Positions 33,434 through 42,457 of a DNA stretch of 64,000 bases are shown here, one piece after another. Source of the DNA: Thermococcus eurythermalis (GTDB lineage: Archaea; Methanobacteriota_B; Thermococci; Thermococcales; Thermococcaceae); contig NZ_CP008887.1 in NCBI RefSeq assembly GCF_000769655.1, forward strand, positions 434,001-498,000, in the 5' to 3' direction. Position 1 is the stretch's first letter. Each line of letters begins with the position of its first letter. The notes under the pieces were generated by a model that did not search any database, had not been told where the DNA came from, and worked only from the letters and a program-made list of their open reading frames with translations. The position numbers and the translations under genes are program-made.

Positions 33434-35152
33434 ATGGTAGAAGCCGGTTCGAAGAAGGGGACCTACCGTGAGATAACTCCCGCGGCGATAGTTCTCGGTG
33501 TCATCTGGGGCGCCTTCATGGCGGCCAGCTTTACCTACGCGGGAATGATAATGGGCTTCACCTCCGGCGGTTCGGCAATCGCTGCCATCGTCGGCTGGGG
33601 AGTCCTCAGGGGAATCCTCAAGAAGGGGACCATCGTTGAGAACAACATCGTCCAGACCATAGCCTCTGCGGTCAACATCTCCGTTTCGGGAGTCATCTTC
33701 ACCATCCCGGCGCTCTACATCATGGGGCTCCACGAAGAGATAAACATGCTGTACTTCTTCCTTGCCACCGCGGCGGGAGCGATACTGGGAATCACATTCA
33801 TAATCCCGCTGAGGAAGCAGATGATCGAGATTGACAGGCTCCGCTTCCCGACCGGAACGGCAGTTGCGACCGTCCTCAAGACCCCGGGAAGCGGAATCGA
33901 GAAGGCCAGGCTCCTCTTCATAGGCATGGCCGTCAGCGCACTCATCTACCTCGTCCAGCAGTTCCCGGTGCTCGGCCTTCCGGAGATAATCCCCGAGTAC
34001 GTTGACCTCGGTGCAGTGCTCCACCTCCCGGAGTGGATTGACTTCAGCATGGCCCTCTCTCTGATGGTCTTTGGAATGGGTCTCATCACCGGAAGGAACG
34101 GTCTCATAGTCCTCGCCGGCGGAATACTCTCATACTACATCATCACGCCAATAGTCAAGGCCCTCGGCTGGCTCCCGAGCGACGTCACCGGTGCGGCGGT
34201 CAGCGGCTTCGTTTACTCCAACATGACCAGGCCGCTCGGTATCGGAATGCTCCTCGGCGGCTCGATAGCGGGCCTCATACTCTCGATGCCAGTCATCGTC
34301 GTGGCCCTCAGGAGCATAGCCAGCGCGAGCAAGCTCGGAACAGGCAGGAACGAGGAGCTCCCGATAAAGTACCTCTACGCCGGAATAGCCCTTGCATTCG
34401 CCCTGTTGCTGATCATCACCTACCAGATTGGCGGTCTCGGCCTCGGCAGGAGCCTGCTCACTGCGCTCGTCGGTGTCGCCTGGATATTCGTCGCCTCACT
34501 GCTCGTCGCCATGGCAACTGGAATGACCGACTGGAGCCCGGTTTCCGGTCTCTCCCTCGTGTCGGTCATGATACTCCTCTACCTCACCGGCAAGCAGGTT
34601 CCGCTCACCATACTCCTCGGAGCCACCGTCGGTGTCGCCATCTCCGGTGCCGCCGACATGATGCAGGACCTCAAGACCGGCCACCTCGTCGGTGGAATTC
34701 CCTCTAGGCAGCAGAAGGTCGAGCTCCTCACCGCCTGGATAGGCCCGATAATAGCCCTCACCGTCGTTGACCTCATCTGGAGGGCCTACGGTATCGGAAA
34801 CGAGACCGTTCCTGCCCCGCAGGCAATGGCCCTCAAGTCCATGGTCGATGCTATCCTCGGCGGCAACGTCCCGGTGGACAAGTTCTTAGCTGGAGGAATC
34901 CTCGGCTTTGCGCTCTCAATGAGCGGAATACCCGGACTTGGAGTCCTCGTGGGTCTCTCAATGTACCTGCCGATGCTCTACATCCTGCCCTACGGACTTG
35001 GCTGTGTCGTCCATGACGTCCTCAAGAGGAAGAGGGGCCACGAGTTCATAACTGAGAAGGTGCTCCCGGTCGCGGCAGGGCTTATGGTCGGAGAGGCGGC
35101 AATGACGCTCCTGTTCGCCGTCCTCACAGTCATGGGAGTGCTCCACCCGTGA
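33434..35152 (+). CDS. OPT family oligopeptide/metal-chelate transporter
   Basis: A 572-residue membrane protein with about fifteen hydrophobic segments. The start motif ITPAAIVLGVIWGAFMAASFTYAGM and the repeated PLRKQMIEIDRLRFPTGTAVATVL segment are hallmarks of the OPT/YSL superfamily (prokaryotic branch). These proteins import peptides or metal chelates with protons. The ATG at 33434 has GGGGGTTGAGAG before it, and TATA CTTTAAATTT lies near 33342-33351. It forms an operon with a small one-to-two-span protein, ten bases downstream. Confidence 0.93.
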   Translation: MVEAGSKKGTYREITPAAIVLGVIWGAFMAASFTYAGMIMGFTSGGSAIAAIVGWGVLRGILKKGTIVENNIVQTIASAVNISVSGVIFTIPALYIMGLHEEINMLYFFLATAAGAILGITFIIPLRKQMIEIDRLRFPTGTAVATVLKTPGSGIEKARLLFIGMAVSALIYLVQQFPVLGLPEIIPEYVDLGAVLHLPEWIDFSMALSLMVFGMGLITGRNGLIVLAGGILSYYIITPIVKALGWLPSDVTGAAVSGFVYSNMTRPLGIGMLLGGSIAGLILSMPVIVVALRSIASASKLGTGRNEELPIKYLYAGIALAFALLLIITYQIGGLGLGRSLLTALVGVAWIFVASLLVAMATGMTDWSPVSGLSLVSVMILLYLTGKQVPLTILLGATVGVAISGAADMMQDLKTGHLVGGIPSRQQKVELLTAWIGPIIALTVVDLIWRAYGIGNETVPAPQAMALKSMVDAILGGNVPVDKFLAGGILGFALSMSGIPGLGVLVGLSMYLPMLYILPYGLGCVVHDVLKRKRGHEFITEKVLPVAAGLMVGEAAMTLLFAVLTVMGVLHP

Positions 35153-35162
35153 GGTGATGGAA

Positions 35163-35675
35163 ATGAAGAAGCTCGTCGGAAACGTCCTGCTCACAGCGGG
35201 CCTCATCGTCGGCGCAATAACCGCCGCGAGGATACCGCCCATGTGGGGCGGTGTGGCCGTTTCCCTGGCCATAATGGGCGTTGGTATCTTCCTCAGGCGC
35301 CAGGGTGAGAAGGAGGAGCTCCACAGGGCGGCAGAGAGCGGAACCGGTGGCGTCAAGGAGCTCGACGCCCTCCTCACCGATGCCATCAGCAGGATTGAGA
35401 AGATAATGGACGCCCCGCGCGAGGAGGTCGTCAGGGAGCTCACCAAAGTCCTTGAGGAGCTCGAGGAGTTCGCCGAGAAGGCCCAGCCCCTCAGGATAGA
35501 GGGCCTCATGACCTACGGAAACATCATGAGCATCTTCAGCAGGGGCGAGAGAGCCCTCAACAGGGCCTGGAGCGCCTTCGCAGACGGCTACGAAGAAGAG
35601 GGAAGGAAGTACCTCCGCTACGGCTACGAAGACCTAAAGGAGACCCTCAGCGCGGTTAGGGCTCTGAAGGTCTGA
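35163..35675 (+). CDS. OPT-linked membrane protein with helical cytoplasmic domain
   Basis: A 170-residue protein. Two hydrophobic segments (about 5-20 and 27-43) are followed by a long helical, charged domain: repeated heptad-like stretches VKELDALLTDAISRIEKIM and REELTKVLEELEEFAEK-like helices. It follows the OPT transporter directly; GAGGTGATGG supports ATG 35163 rather than GTG 35154. The pairing suggests an accessory or assembly protein of the transporter. No known family was recognised. Confidence 0.75.
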   Translation: MKKLVGNVLLTAGLIVGAITAARIPPMWGGVAVSLAIMGVGIFLRRQGEKEELHRAAESGTGGVKELDALLTDAISRIEKIMDAPREEVVRELTKVLEELEEFAEKAQPLRIEGLMTYGNIMSIFSRGERALNRAWSAFADGYEEEGRKYLRYGYEDLKETLSAVRALKV

Positions 35676-35698
35676 GCCCTCTCCTTTCTTCTCTTTGG

Positions 35699-36820
<1,122 letters not shown>

Positions 36821-36955
36821 TTAAGCTTTTGCTGAGCTAATAACAATACCATCAATACTCTACCCTGTGCTTTTTATAACTTAATTATCAAGTTGAGTAC
36901 GTATTCAAATGATGATCTCTAGTTGTATATTGCGACATTTTGCTTATTGTTGGAA

Positions 36956-37002
36956 AGTTCGTTTGTCGAACTGTTAATTTTTATGAACGTAACTTTTATA
37001 TG
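36956..37002 (+). promoter_or_regulatory. Promoter of the radical SAM gene with an adjacent inverted repeat
   Basis: AGTTCG-TTTGT-CGAACT (36956-36972) is a perfect 6-bp inverted repeat about 20 bases upstream of a TATA box CTTTTATATG (36993-37002). The transcript would start near 37025. The repeat is a candidate operator. The 240-base gap upstream is AT-rich and otherwise empty. Confidence 0.5.
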
Positions 37003-37037
37003 CTTGGATGTTATAGAATTATACGTGGTGAATGTAA

Positions 37038-38534
37038 ATGGAGAGCGAGGAATTCATTAGTTCACTGTATCTTGATAAAATACTAGATGAATACCTTCTG
37101 TTCTCACCAAAGACACTCCACCTTATTCGGTTGGATAATGAGAGTTATGAGCTACTGAATCACATTAAAAAGTATGGAATTAACGAGGGCGTTAGTGAGT
37201 TCTTAAAAAGGCACCCTAGACTCAATCGTGAAGATGTGGACAGGATAATAGAAAGCTTGAGGGCCTTGGATGCTGTTCCTTATTGCTTGAACGATGATTA
37301 TAACTCCCCGGAAGTCGTTCCTGCTTCTGTTGCTCTCTATCTCACGAGTGCATGTAACTTTAAATGCGTGTATTGTTATGAACAGCAGCATGGGATTCCG
37401 CTGTTTATGATCCGTGATGAGAATGATGCAGATGACATAATTGAGTTTTTACTTTCTAAGGGATCCTCCAAGCTCTCCGTTGGTTTCTTCGGGGGTGAGC
37501 CTCTCCTGAATTTCCGCATACTTAGATACATTGCAGAAACCCTTTCACGGAGGGCAACCTTATTAGGAAAGGCTGTTAATTTCAGCATCACAACCAACGG
37601 TTACTTGATAACGCCTTCTGTTGTGGATTTCTTCAAAAAATTCCGCTTTAATGTCGTTTTCAGTATGGATGGGCCCAGAGAGATACAGAATCACAACCGG
37701 CCCACTAAAACAGGTGATTCAACGTTTGACGTGGTCATGAAAAATCTTCGGCTTCTCATTGCCAGTGGTGTTCCTGTGACTGTGAGGGCGACCATACTTC
37801 CGGAGCAGATTGACAAGTATTTTGAAATTTTTAGATTTTTTGTAGAAAACGGTGTTGGAAGTGTTCACATTGAGCCCGCATCTATTGGCTCAAATAGCTT
37901 CCGCGAGATAATACCACCACTGAAAGAGCAATTGAGACTCGTTGCCGAGTACGAACTTCAGCACATAGAGGAGACAGCGATGTTCAGGTATTCCCACTTT
38001 AGGAAGTATTTTGCTATCCTGGCCTCGAGGCGCGCCCTTCTCTATCCCTGCGGTGCTGGTAGGAAACTTTTTGGGATATCCTCAGACGGAAGGCTTTATC
38101 CATGTCAAAGGTTTGTGGGAATGGACGGGTTCGTTATAGGGGACATTAGATCTGGCGTTGATATTAGTTCTGAGGTAATACAAAAAATACTTCTCAATCC
38201 CCCAAGGGAGCCATGTAGCCAGTGTTGGGCTTATCCCTTGTGCAGAGGGGGTTGTTATTACATAAACTACATGTATTCAGGGGATATTCACAAACCTGAT
38301 CCCTATTACTGTGAGTTTATTAGAGAGCTGATACGGCTTTCCATGTGGCTTTACATCAAAGTTAAGCGGAGTCACCCGGTGGTTTTCGAGAAAATGCTGA
38401 AATCACTTAAGTACAACTCACCCCTTGCCGGGGTGAGCGAGGCCTCGGCCGATGAGTCAAAAATTAAAAGGAGGTTGGTGAAGTATGGAGTTCGAAGTCG
38501 TGAACCCCGGAGACAACACCAAGTCTGGAAATAG
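37038..38534 (+). CDS. Radical SAM/SPASM peptide maturase
   Basis: A 498-residue enzyme expected to modify a ribosomal peptide. Residues 1-85 are helical and resemble a PqqD-like precursor-recognition element (YLLFSPKTLHLIRLDNESYELL). The radical SAM motif is C106-x3-C110-x2-C113 (CNFKCVYC), followed by GGEPL. The C-terminus has a complete SPASM set: C338, C356 (in GRLYPC), then C393-x2-C396-x5-C402-x3-C406 and C425, fitting two auxiliary iron-sulfur clusters. The start is ATG 37038 with GGTGA upstream. The composition is more AT-rich than the flanking genes. Its last 50 bases overlap a four-Cys peptide ORF in another frame, the likely substrate. Sactipeptide- or ranthipeptide-type thioether formation is the best guess. 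Confidence 0.9.
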   Translation: MESEEFISSLYLDKILDEYLLFSPKTLHLIRLDNESYELLNHIKKYGINEGVSEFLKRHPRLNREDVDRIIESLRALDAVPYCLNDDYNSPEVVPASVALYLTSACNFKCVYCYEQQHGIPLFMIRDENDADDIIEFLLSKGSSKLSVGFFGGEPLLNFRILRYIAETLSRRATLLGKAVNFSITTNGYLITPSVVDFFKKFRFNVVFSMDGPREIQNHNRPTKTGDSTFDVVMKNLRLLIASGVPVTVRATILPEQIDKYFEIFRFFVENGVGSVHIEPASIGSNSFREIIPPLKEQLRLVAEYELQHIEETAMFRYSHFRKYFAILASRRALLYPCGAGRKLFGISSDGRLYPCQRFVGMDGFVIGDIRSGVDISSEVIQKILLNPPREPCSQCWAYPLCRGGCYYINYMYSGDIHKPDPYYCEFIRELIRLSMWLYIKVKRSHPVVFEKMLKSLKYNSPLAGVSEASADESKIKRRLVKYGVRSREPRRQHQVWK

Positions 38535-38631
38535 ACCTTGCCCACTTTTTGACCATGGCGGCTGCCCGTTCCCGAAGGACATGGAGTGTTGGTGGCCAGA
38601 GGACATATGCTACAGGCCTGAGCCAATCTGA
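38485..38631 (+). CDS. Four-cysteine precursor peptide (putative RiPP)
   Basis: A 48-residue ORF at ATG 38485, with GGAGGTTGGTGA directly upstream, the best ribosome site in the locus. Residues 1-17 form a leader-like part with acidic start and GDNTKSGN; the C-terminal part holds Cys at 19, 27, 35 and 42 (spacing 7, 7 and 6), each followed by Pro or an aromatic residue (CP, CP, CW, CY). The overlap with the 3' end of the maturase gene indicates coupled translation. The even Cys spacing and the neighbour support a substrate for thioether cross-linking. No leader-cleavage protease was found nearby. Function, such as bacteriocin or redox peptide, is unknown. Confidence 0.75.
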   Translation: MEFEVVNPGDNTKSGNRPCPLFDHGGCPFPKDMECWWPEDICYRPEPI

Positions 38632-38633
38632 TG

Positions 38634-38662
38634 AGATTTTCTTTAAAAATCTTTACTTTTTT
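38634..38662 (+). terminator. Possible terminator or attenuator after the peptide gene
   Basis: AGATTTT (38634-38640), a short loop, AAAATCT (38646-38652), then TTACTTTTTT. A partial stop here would make more of the peptide message than of the permease messages. Confidence 0.4.
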
Positions 38663-38698
38663 CCACTGTCCAGTGTCTAATCTAGGGGATGATGCAAA

Positions 38699-39733
38699 AT
38701 GAAGCTCCCGTTCAAGAGCATTGCCCGGCTGGTGGCGATATACCTCTGCGTCCTTCTGGTTATTGTCCTCGTTGCGGGGGCCGCTGCCAACAAACGTACT
38801 TGGAACTACGTTTATGACGCTGTAGAGTCCTTCAGGATTTTTAATCCCGAGTTCTACTCCGAGCTTGAACGAAACGCCACCCGCGAGGGAATCAGCGTTG
38901 AGGAGTACTACTATAGAATCCTGACCAAGAGTGCGGGGGTGCGAACCCACAACCTGTTCGTTATGGGTATAGACCTGCTGAAGAAGAGTTTCAAGTACCT
39001 TTCGACTCAGAATGACTACGACCTGGGACGTTCAATCGGGGTCTCTATTCTGGTGCTGGCCGTCTCTATGCTGGCCATCATGCTCGGCGGCTACATCATC
39101 GGTCGGCTCGCCGTGAAGAGGAAACGGCTCTCAACGGTCGTTGACAACCTGGCACTTTTCTTCGCTGGGCTGCCCTCTTGGTGGGTCGGTGCCGTCCTTG
39201 TGTCGGTTTTCGCGGTCAAACTTGACCTTCTGCCCATCAGCGGGATAACAACCGTTCCTCCAAAAACAGGGTTTGCACTCGTCCTGGACGTTTTGAAGCA
39301 CCTGGTTCTCCCTGTGGGGGCGATTTTCCTTATCCACGTCTGGGAGTTCGCTTCGGTGGTTGCCCATGCGTCCAGGGAGGAGCTTGGCAAGCCCTACATC
39401 CTCGCGGAAGTGGCTAAAGGAATTCCGGAGGGGGTTATCTTCCGAAAGCACGTGCTCCGGAACATCTCAATACTGCTCGCGTCCTTCAGCGTCCAGAAGT
39501 TCATGGAAATGACCACCGACTACCTAATTGTGGATGCCTTCTTCGGCCTTGGCGGGCTTGGCGTCCTTCTGAGGAACAGCTTCGTACGCACGGTCGTGGT
39601 TCCCCAAGGAGTGGTCATGAGGTTTAACTATCACCTGTTTTTCGTGGTTCTGCTGTCAATAGCCACCATCGGCTTTCTGATGTCCCTGCTCCTTGAACTT
39701 GTTAAGGGCATACTTGACCCGAGGGTGAGCTGA
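38699..39733 (+). CDS. ABC transporter permease, DppB-like
   Basis: A 344-residue permease of the oligopeptide/nickel (DppB/OppB) type. After the first hydrophobic segment there is an unusually long extracytoplasmic region (about residues 30-105), then five more membrane spans. The EAA-type loop sits around REELGKPYILAEVAKGIPEGVIFRKHVLRN, where the ATPase would dock. LPSWWVGAVLV is a DppB hallmark segment. The ATG at 38699 has GGGGATGATG before it. It lies 67 bases after the four-Cys peptide and one base before the second permease. No ATPase or binding-protein gene is in the cluster. Confidence 0.88.
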   Translation: MKLPFKSIARLVAIYLCVLLVIVLVAGAAANKRTWNYVYDAVESFRIFNPEFYSELERNATREGISVEEYYYRILTKSAGVRTHNLFVMGIDLLKKSFKYLSTQNDYDLGRSIGVSILVLAVSMLAIMLGGYIIGRLAVKRKRLSTVVDNLALFFAGLPSWWVGAVLVSVFAVKLDLLPISGITTVPPKTGFALVLDVLKHLVLPVGAIFLIHVWEFASVVAHASREELGKPYILAEVAKGIPEGVIFRKHVLRNISILLASFSVQKFMEMTTDYLIVDAFFGLGGLGVLLRNSFVRTVVVPQGVVMRFNYHLFFVVLLSIATIGFLMSLLLELVKGILDPRVS

Positions 39734-39734
39734 G

Positions 39735-41006
39735 ATGAGGCGGAAGGTGGGCGCTCTGATACTGGCCTGTTTCCTGCTCTTTGTCGCTGTTTCGAACCTC
39801 ACCGTGGATAGAGAAAAGCTTGAGAGGTGGGAGGACATAAACTACTGGAAGGACTACCCGAGGAGGGCTTATCCCTCCTGGTTCTCTACGTTCCGCGACT
39901 TAACTCCCACCGTAACGCTCTCCCCTGAGGTTTCGGAAGAAAACGGGACTTTTGTGTACCGCTTTGTTTACAATCACAGGGCCTCCGACAAGCCAAACGA
40001 CGTAAGGTTCTACGGCCTTTCGCGCCAGGTTAAGGTTGAAATAAGCGTCACCCGGCCGGACGGCATCGAGGTGACCCTTTACAGGGGGAGACCCGTTTCG
40101 GAAAACATGAGCCTGAACGTCAATATGAAGTCCGGGGTTGAAAGCCAGATATCTTCTGTGTTCGGCCTCTCTGTGGAGAGCTACGTCCTGCGGCCCCCCA
40201 CACACCTCCTTTTCATCGCGGACGCTTCCTTTGAGACCCTTAAAGGTGAGTACGTCTTTGAGGTCAGGTCGCCGGAGCCGCTTTCCCCGCAGATGCAGGT
40301 TATAGGAACGTGCTACGGCCTGATGGGCACTGATTCAAGGGGTCGGGACCTCTGGGTCGGCTTTGTCAAGGCAATGAACAACACCCTGTTCCTGGCCTTC
40401 TTCACCGCTGTGTTCGTCGTTGTCCTGGGCGTCATAATCGGGATGGTCTCTGGCTACGTTGGTGGGGCAGTGGGCGAGGCTTTGAGCTTCATTCTGGAGG
40501 TTCTTATGACCCTCCCCCTCCTTCCGATGCTCGTTGTCCTCGTCTGGCTGTTCTCTACCCAGGGTCTGAGGGAGCAGGTGCAGATTAACCCGGTGGTTTT
40601 CATGCTGCTCGTTGCTGTAATGATAATGGGCAAGCTCGCAAAGACCATCAAGATGATGACCGTGAAGGAGAAGGTTAACGAGTACGTCAAGGCCGCGGAA
40701 ATCATGGGAGCTGGGACACTGTGGGTCCTCAGGAAGCACATATTCCCGCCGATTCTGAGCTTCTCGGCCAGGTACTTCGCGACGCTCCTGGTTAGAGTCG
40801 TGGCGCTTATTTCCCTCTTTGGGTTCTTCGGGCTAATCCCAGGCACAAACTGGGGTTCCTTCATGATAGAGGCAATGATGGAGGGGGCAATCTACGGTGG
40901 CTGCTGGTGGTGGATACTTCCCCCGGGACTCGCCATGGCTGTCCTGAGCGCCGGTTTAGTTTTAATACTGCCCTCGGGAGAGGTCCAGTCCGTCACCATT
41001 GGGTAG
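39735..41006 (+). CDS. ABC transporter permease, DppC-like with large external domain
   Basis: A 423-residue permease. After one N-terminal span, residues about 22-205 form a large extracytoplasmic domain with strands and N-x-S/T sites, far longer than in normal DppC. GTDSRGRDLWVGFVKAMNNTL is the typical DppC transition into the core, which has five membrane spans and an EAA-type loop in YVKAAEIMGAGTLWVLRKHIFPPI. LPLLPMLVVLVWL matches DppC helix 4. The gene follows the DppB-like permease after one base. The extra domain might handle the modified peptide or a binding protein. Confidence 0.88.
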   Translation: MRRKVGALILACFLLFVAVSNLTVDREKLERWEDINYWKDYPRRAYPSWFSTFRDLTPTVTLSPEVSEENGTFVYRFVYNHRASDKPNDVRFYGLSRQVKVEISVTRPDGIEVTLYRGRPVSENMSLNVNMKSGVESQISSVFGLSVESYVLRPPTHLLFIADASFETLKGEYVFEVRSPEPLSPQMQVIGTCYGLMGTDSRGRDLWVGFVKAMNNTLFLAFFTAVFVVVLGVIIGMVSGYVGGAVGEALSFILEVLMTLPLLPMLVVLVWLFSTQGLREQVQINPVVFMLLVAVMIMGKLAKTIKMMTVKEKVNEYVKAAEIMGAGTLWVLRKHIFPPILSFSARYFATLLVRVVALISLFGFFGLIPGTNWGSFMIEAMMEGAIYGGCWWWILPPGLAMAVLSAGLVLILPSGEVQSVTIG

Positions 41007-42080
41007 TCACTCCAGTATCGCTATGACCCCTTTCCACTTCTTCCCGAAGCACTCGCTCGCTATGACGCTCTTTCCGGTCAGTTCCTCAAGGAACTTTAAA
41101 GCTGAGTCGCACTTCTTGAAGCCGGTCGCTATGCCGACGGTTACCCCCTCGATTTCCCTCACGCCGGCCCTCTTCTGGTTGTCCAGCTTTTCCATAAGCT
41201 CGTCCCCAAAGCGCCAGAGGATTCTTCTCGGGTCGACTAAAAGCTCCTTCTCAACGCCCTCGAGGACGTCCTCAAAGTCCCAGGCGAAGTCTCTGTTCCT
41301 CTCTTCCTCGCTCGCGAAGAGGGTAAAGCGACCTGTCTGCCACTCCCTCAGGAGCCACCTCGCTGTTTCCTCAAGGTCTACCTCTCCGCCGGCCTTTATG
41401 AGGCCCCTCTTCTCCCCTATTTGCCTCAGAATTTCCTCCTCGCTCTCAAACTCCTTTATGCCGAACTTCTCGGTTATCGCTTTCTTTCTCGTCTCAAGGA
41501 TTCTGGATATGAGCTTCAGCGCCGGCTTGACCGGCTCTTCAATCTTGTCCGCCGGGAAGCCGCCCTTTATGACGAGCTCGTCGAAGTCGTCTATCGGCAC
41601 TACTCCGGGGCTGTCAAGGAGCCAGAGCCTCTTGCTGAGCCTTATCAGCTGTTTGCCCTTTGTGTAGCCGGGTATGGGCGCTGTCCCAACTGCCCTCTTC
41701 CCCTTAAGGGTGTTTATTATCGTGCTCTTGCCGACGTTGGGATAGCCTATCAGGGCCACCTTGACCTTCTCTTTCTCGCCTAACAGGGGCTTTGCGAGCT
41801 TTTTGAGCTCCCTCCTGAGGATTCCGGTTCCCTTCCTCTCGCGGGCGGATATGAAAACCACGGGTATCTCGCTCTTCCTCTTGTACTCCTCGGCCCACTC
41901 TTTGGGCACGAGGTCTGCCTTGTTCATGACTATGAGGAGCGGTTTGCCCTCCTCCTGGATGAGCCTCTCCAGCTTCCTGTTGCGGGTCCCTATTGGGTCC
42001 CTGGCGTCAACTACCTCAACGACCACGTCGGCCTCGTCTATGACTTCCTTAACGACCTTCCAGGCCTTCTTCTGCTTCAT
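41007..42080 (-). CDS. Circularly permuted GTPase (YlqF/NOG2-like)
   Basis: A 357-residue GTPase with permuted motif order: G4 MNKADLVP and G5 ISARERKG come first (about 50-85), then G1 GYPNVGKST, the G2 segment around GTAPIPGYTKG, and G3 LLDSPGV. This is the YlqF/YawG family, which helps assemble the large ribosomal subunit. A helical C-terminal half follows, as in archaeal members. The ATG at 42080 has GGTGGTTAGAG before it and lies inside the end of the TIGR04076 gene (32-base overlap), so the two are co-translated. Confidence 0.9.
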   Translation of the reverse strand: MKQKKAWKVVKEVIDEADVVVEVVDARDPIGTRNRKLERLIQEEGKPLLIVMNKADLVPKEWAEEYKRKSEIPVVFISARERKGTGILRRELKKLAKPLLGEKEKVKVALIGYPNVGKSTIINTLKGKRAVGTAPIPGYTKGKQLIRLSKRLWLLDSPGVVPIDDFDELVIKGGFPADKIEEPVKPALKLISRILETRKKAITEKFGIKEFESEEEILRQIGEKRGLIKAGGEVDLEETARWLLREWQTGRFTLFASEEERNRDFAWDFEDVLEGVEKELLVDPRRILWRFGDELMEKLDNQKRAGVREIEGVTVGIATGFKKCDSALKFLEELTGKSVIASECFGKKWKGVIAILE

Positions 42081-42369
42081 CTCTAACCACCGTTATCTCA
42101 AAGATTACGGTTCCTCCGTCGGTGTACGGCGGTCCCGGGTCGAGACACTGGACGTATGCCTTGTCTCCTTTGCCCAAGCCTAACTCGCTCGGTTTAATAC
42201 CCTTTCGTAGCGCAACTATGTACGGCAGTAGCGATGCGAATGCATGGGTGCATACCGCATCGGTCTCGTCGAGCTTGACCCTTGGGCCTTCTACAACGAT
42301 TCTGTCACCTTTTTTGAAAACTGGACATTTTCCTCTCACTTCTTTGACAACTATTTCCAATCGCTCCAC
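42049..42369 (-). CDS. TIGR04076 family protein
   Basis: A 106-residue protein with the layout of TIGR04076: VVKEVRGKCPVFKKGDRIVVEG at the N-terminus, CTHAFASLLPYIVALRKG in the middle and VQCLDPGPPYTDGGTVIFEI near the end. Three cysteines (KC, VC, QC) are in conserved surroundings. The family is widespread in anaerobes and its role is unknown. It is the first gene of a pair with the permuted GTPase. Confidence 0.85.
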   Translation of the reverse strand: MERLEIVVKEVRGKCPVFKKGDRIVVEGPRVKLDETDAVCTHAFASLLPYIVALRKGIKPSELGLGKGDKAYVQCLDPGPPYTDGGTVIFEITVVRDEAEEGLEGR

Positions 42370-42457
42370 GTTCCCACCGAAACGTAAATAAGGATTAAGA
42401 ACTCAAAAACTATTCGGGACATAATACATTGCGATAACTGTTATGGTGGTGCTCAAA

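Noticed and set aside
36907-36972. Possible C/D-box RNA starting with ATGATGA near 36909
   Set aside because: No D box (CTGA) or internal C'/D' pair lies at suitable distance.
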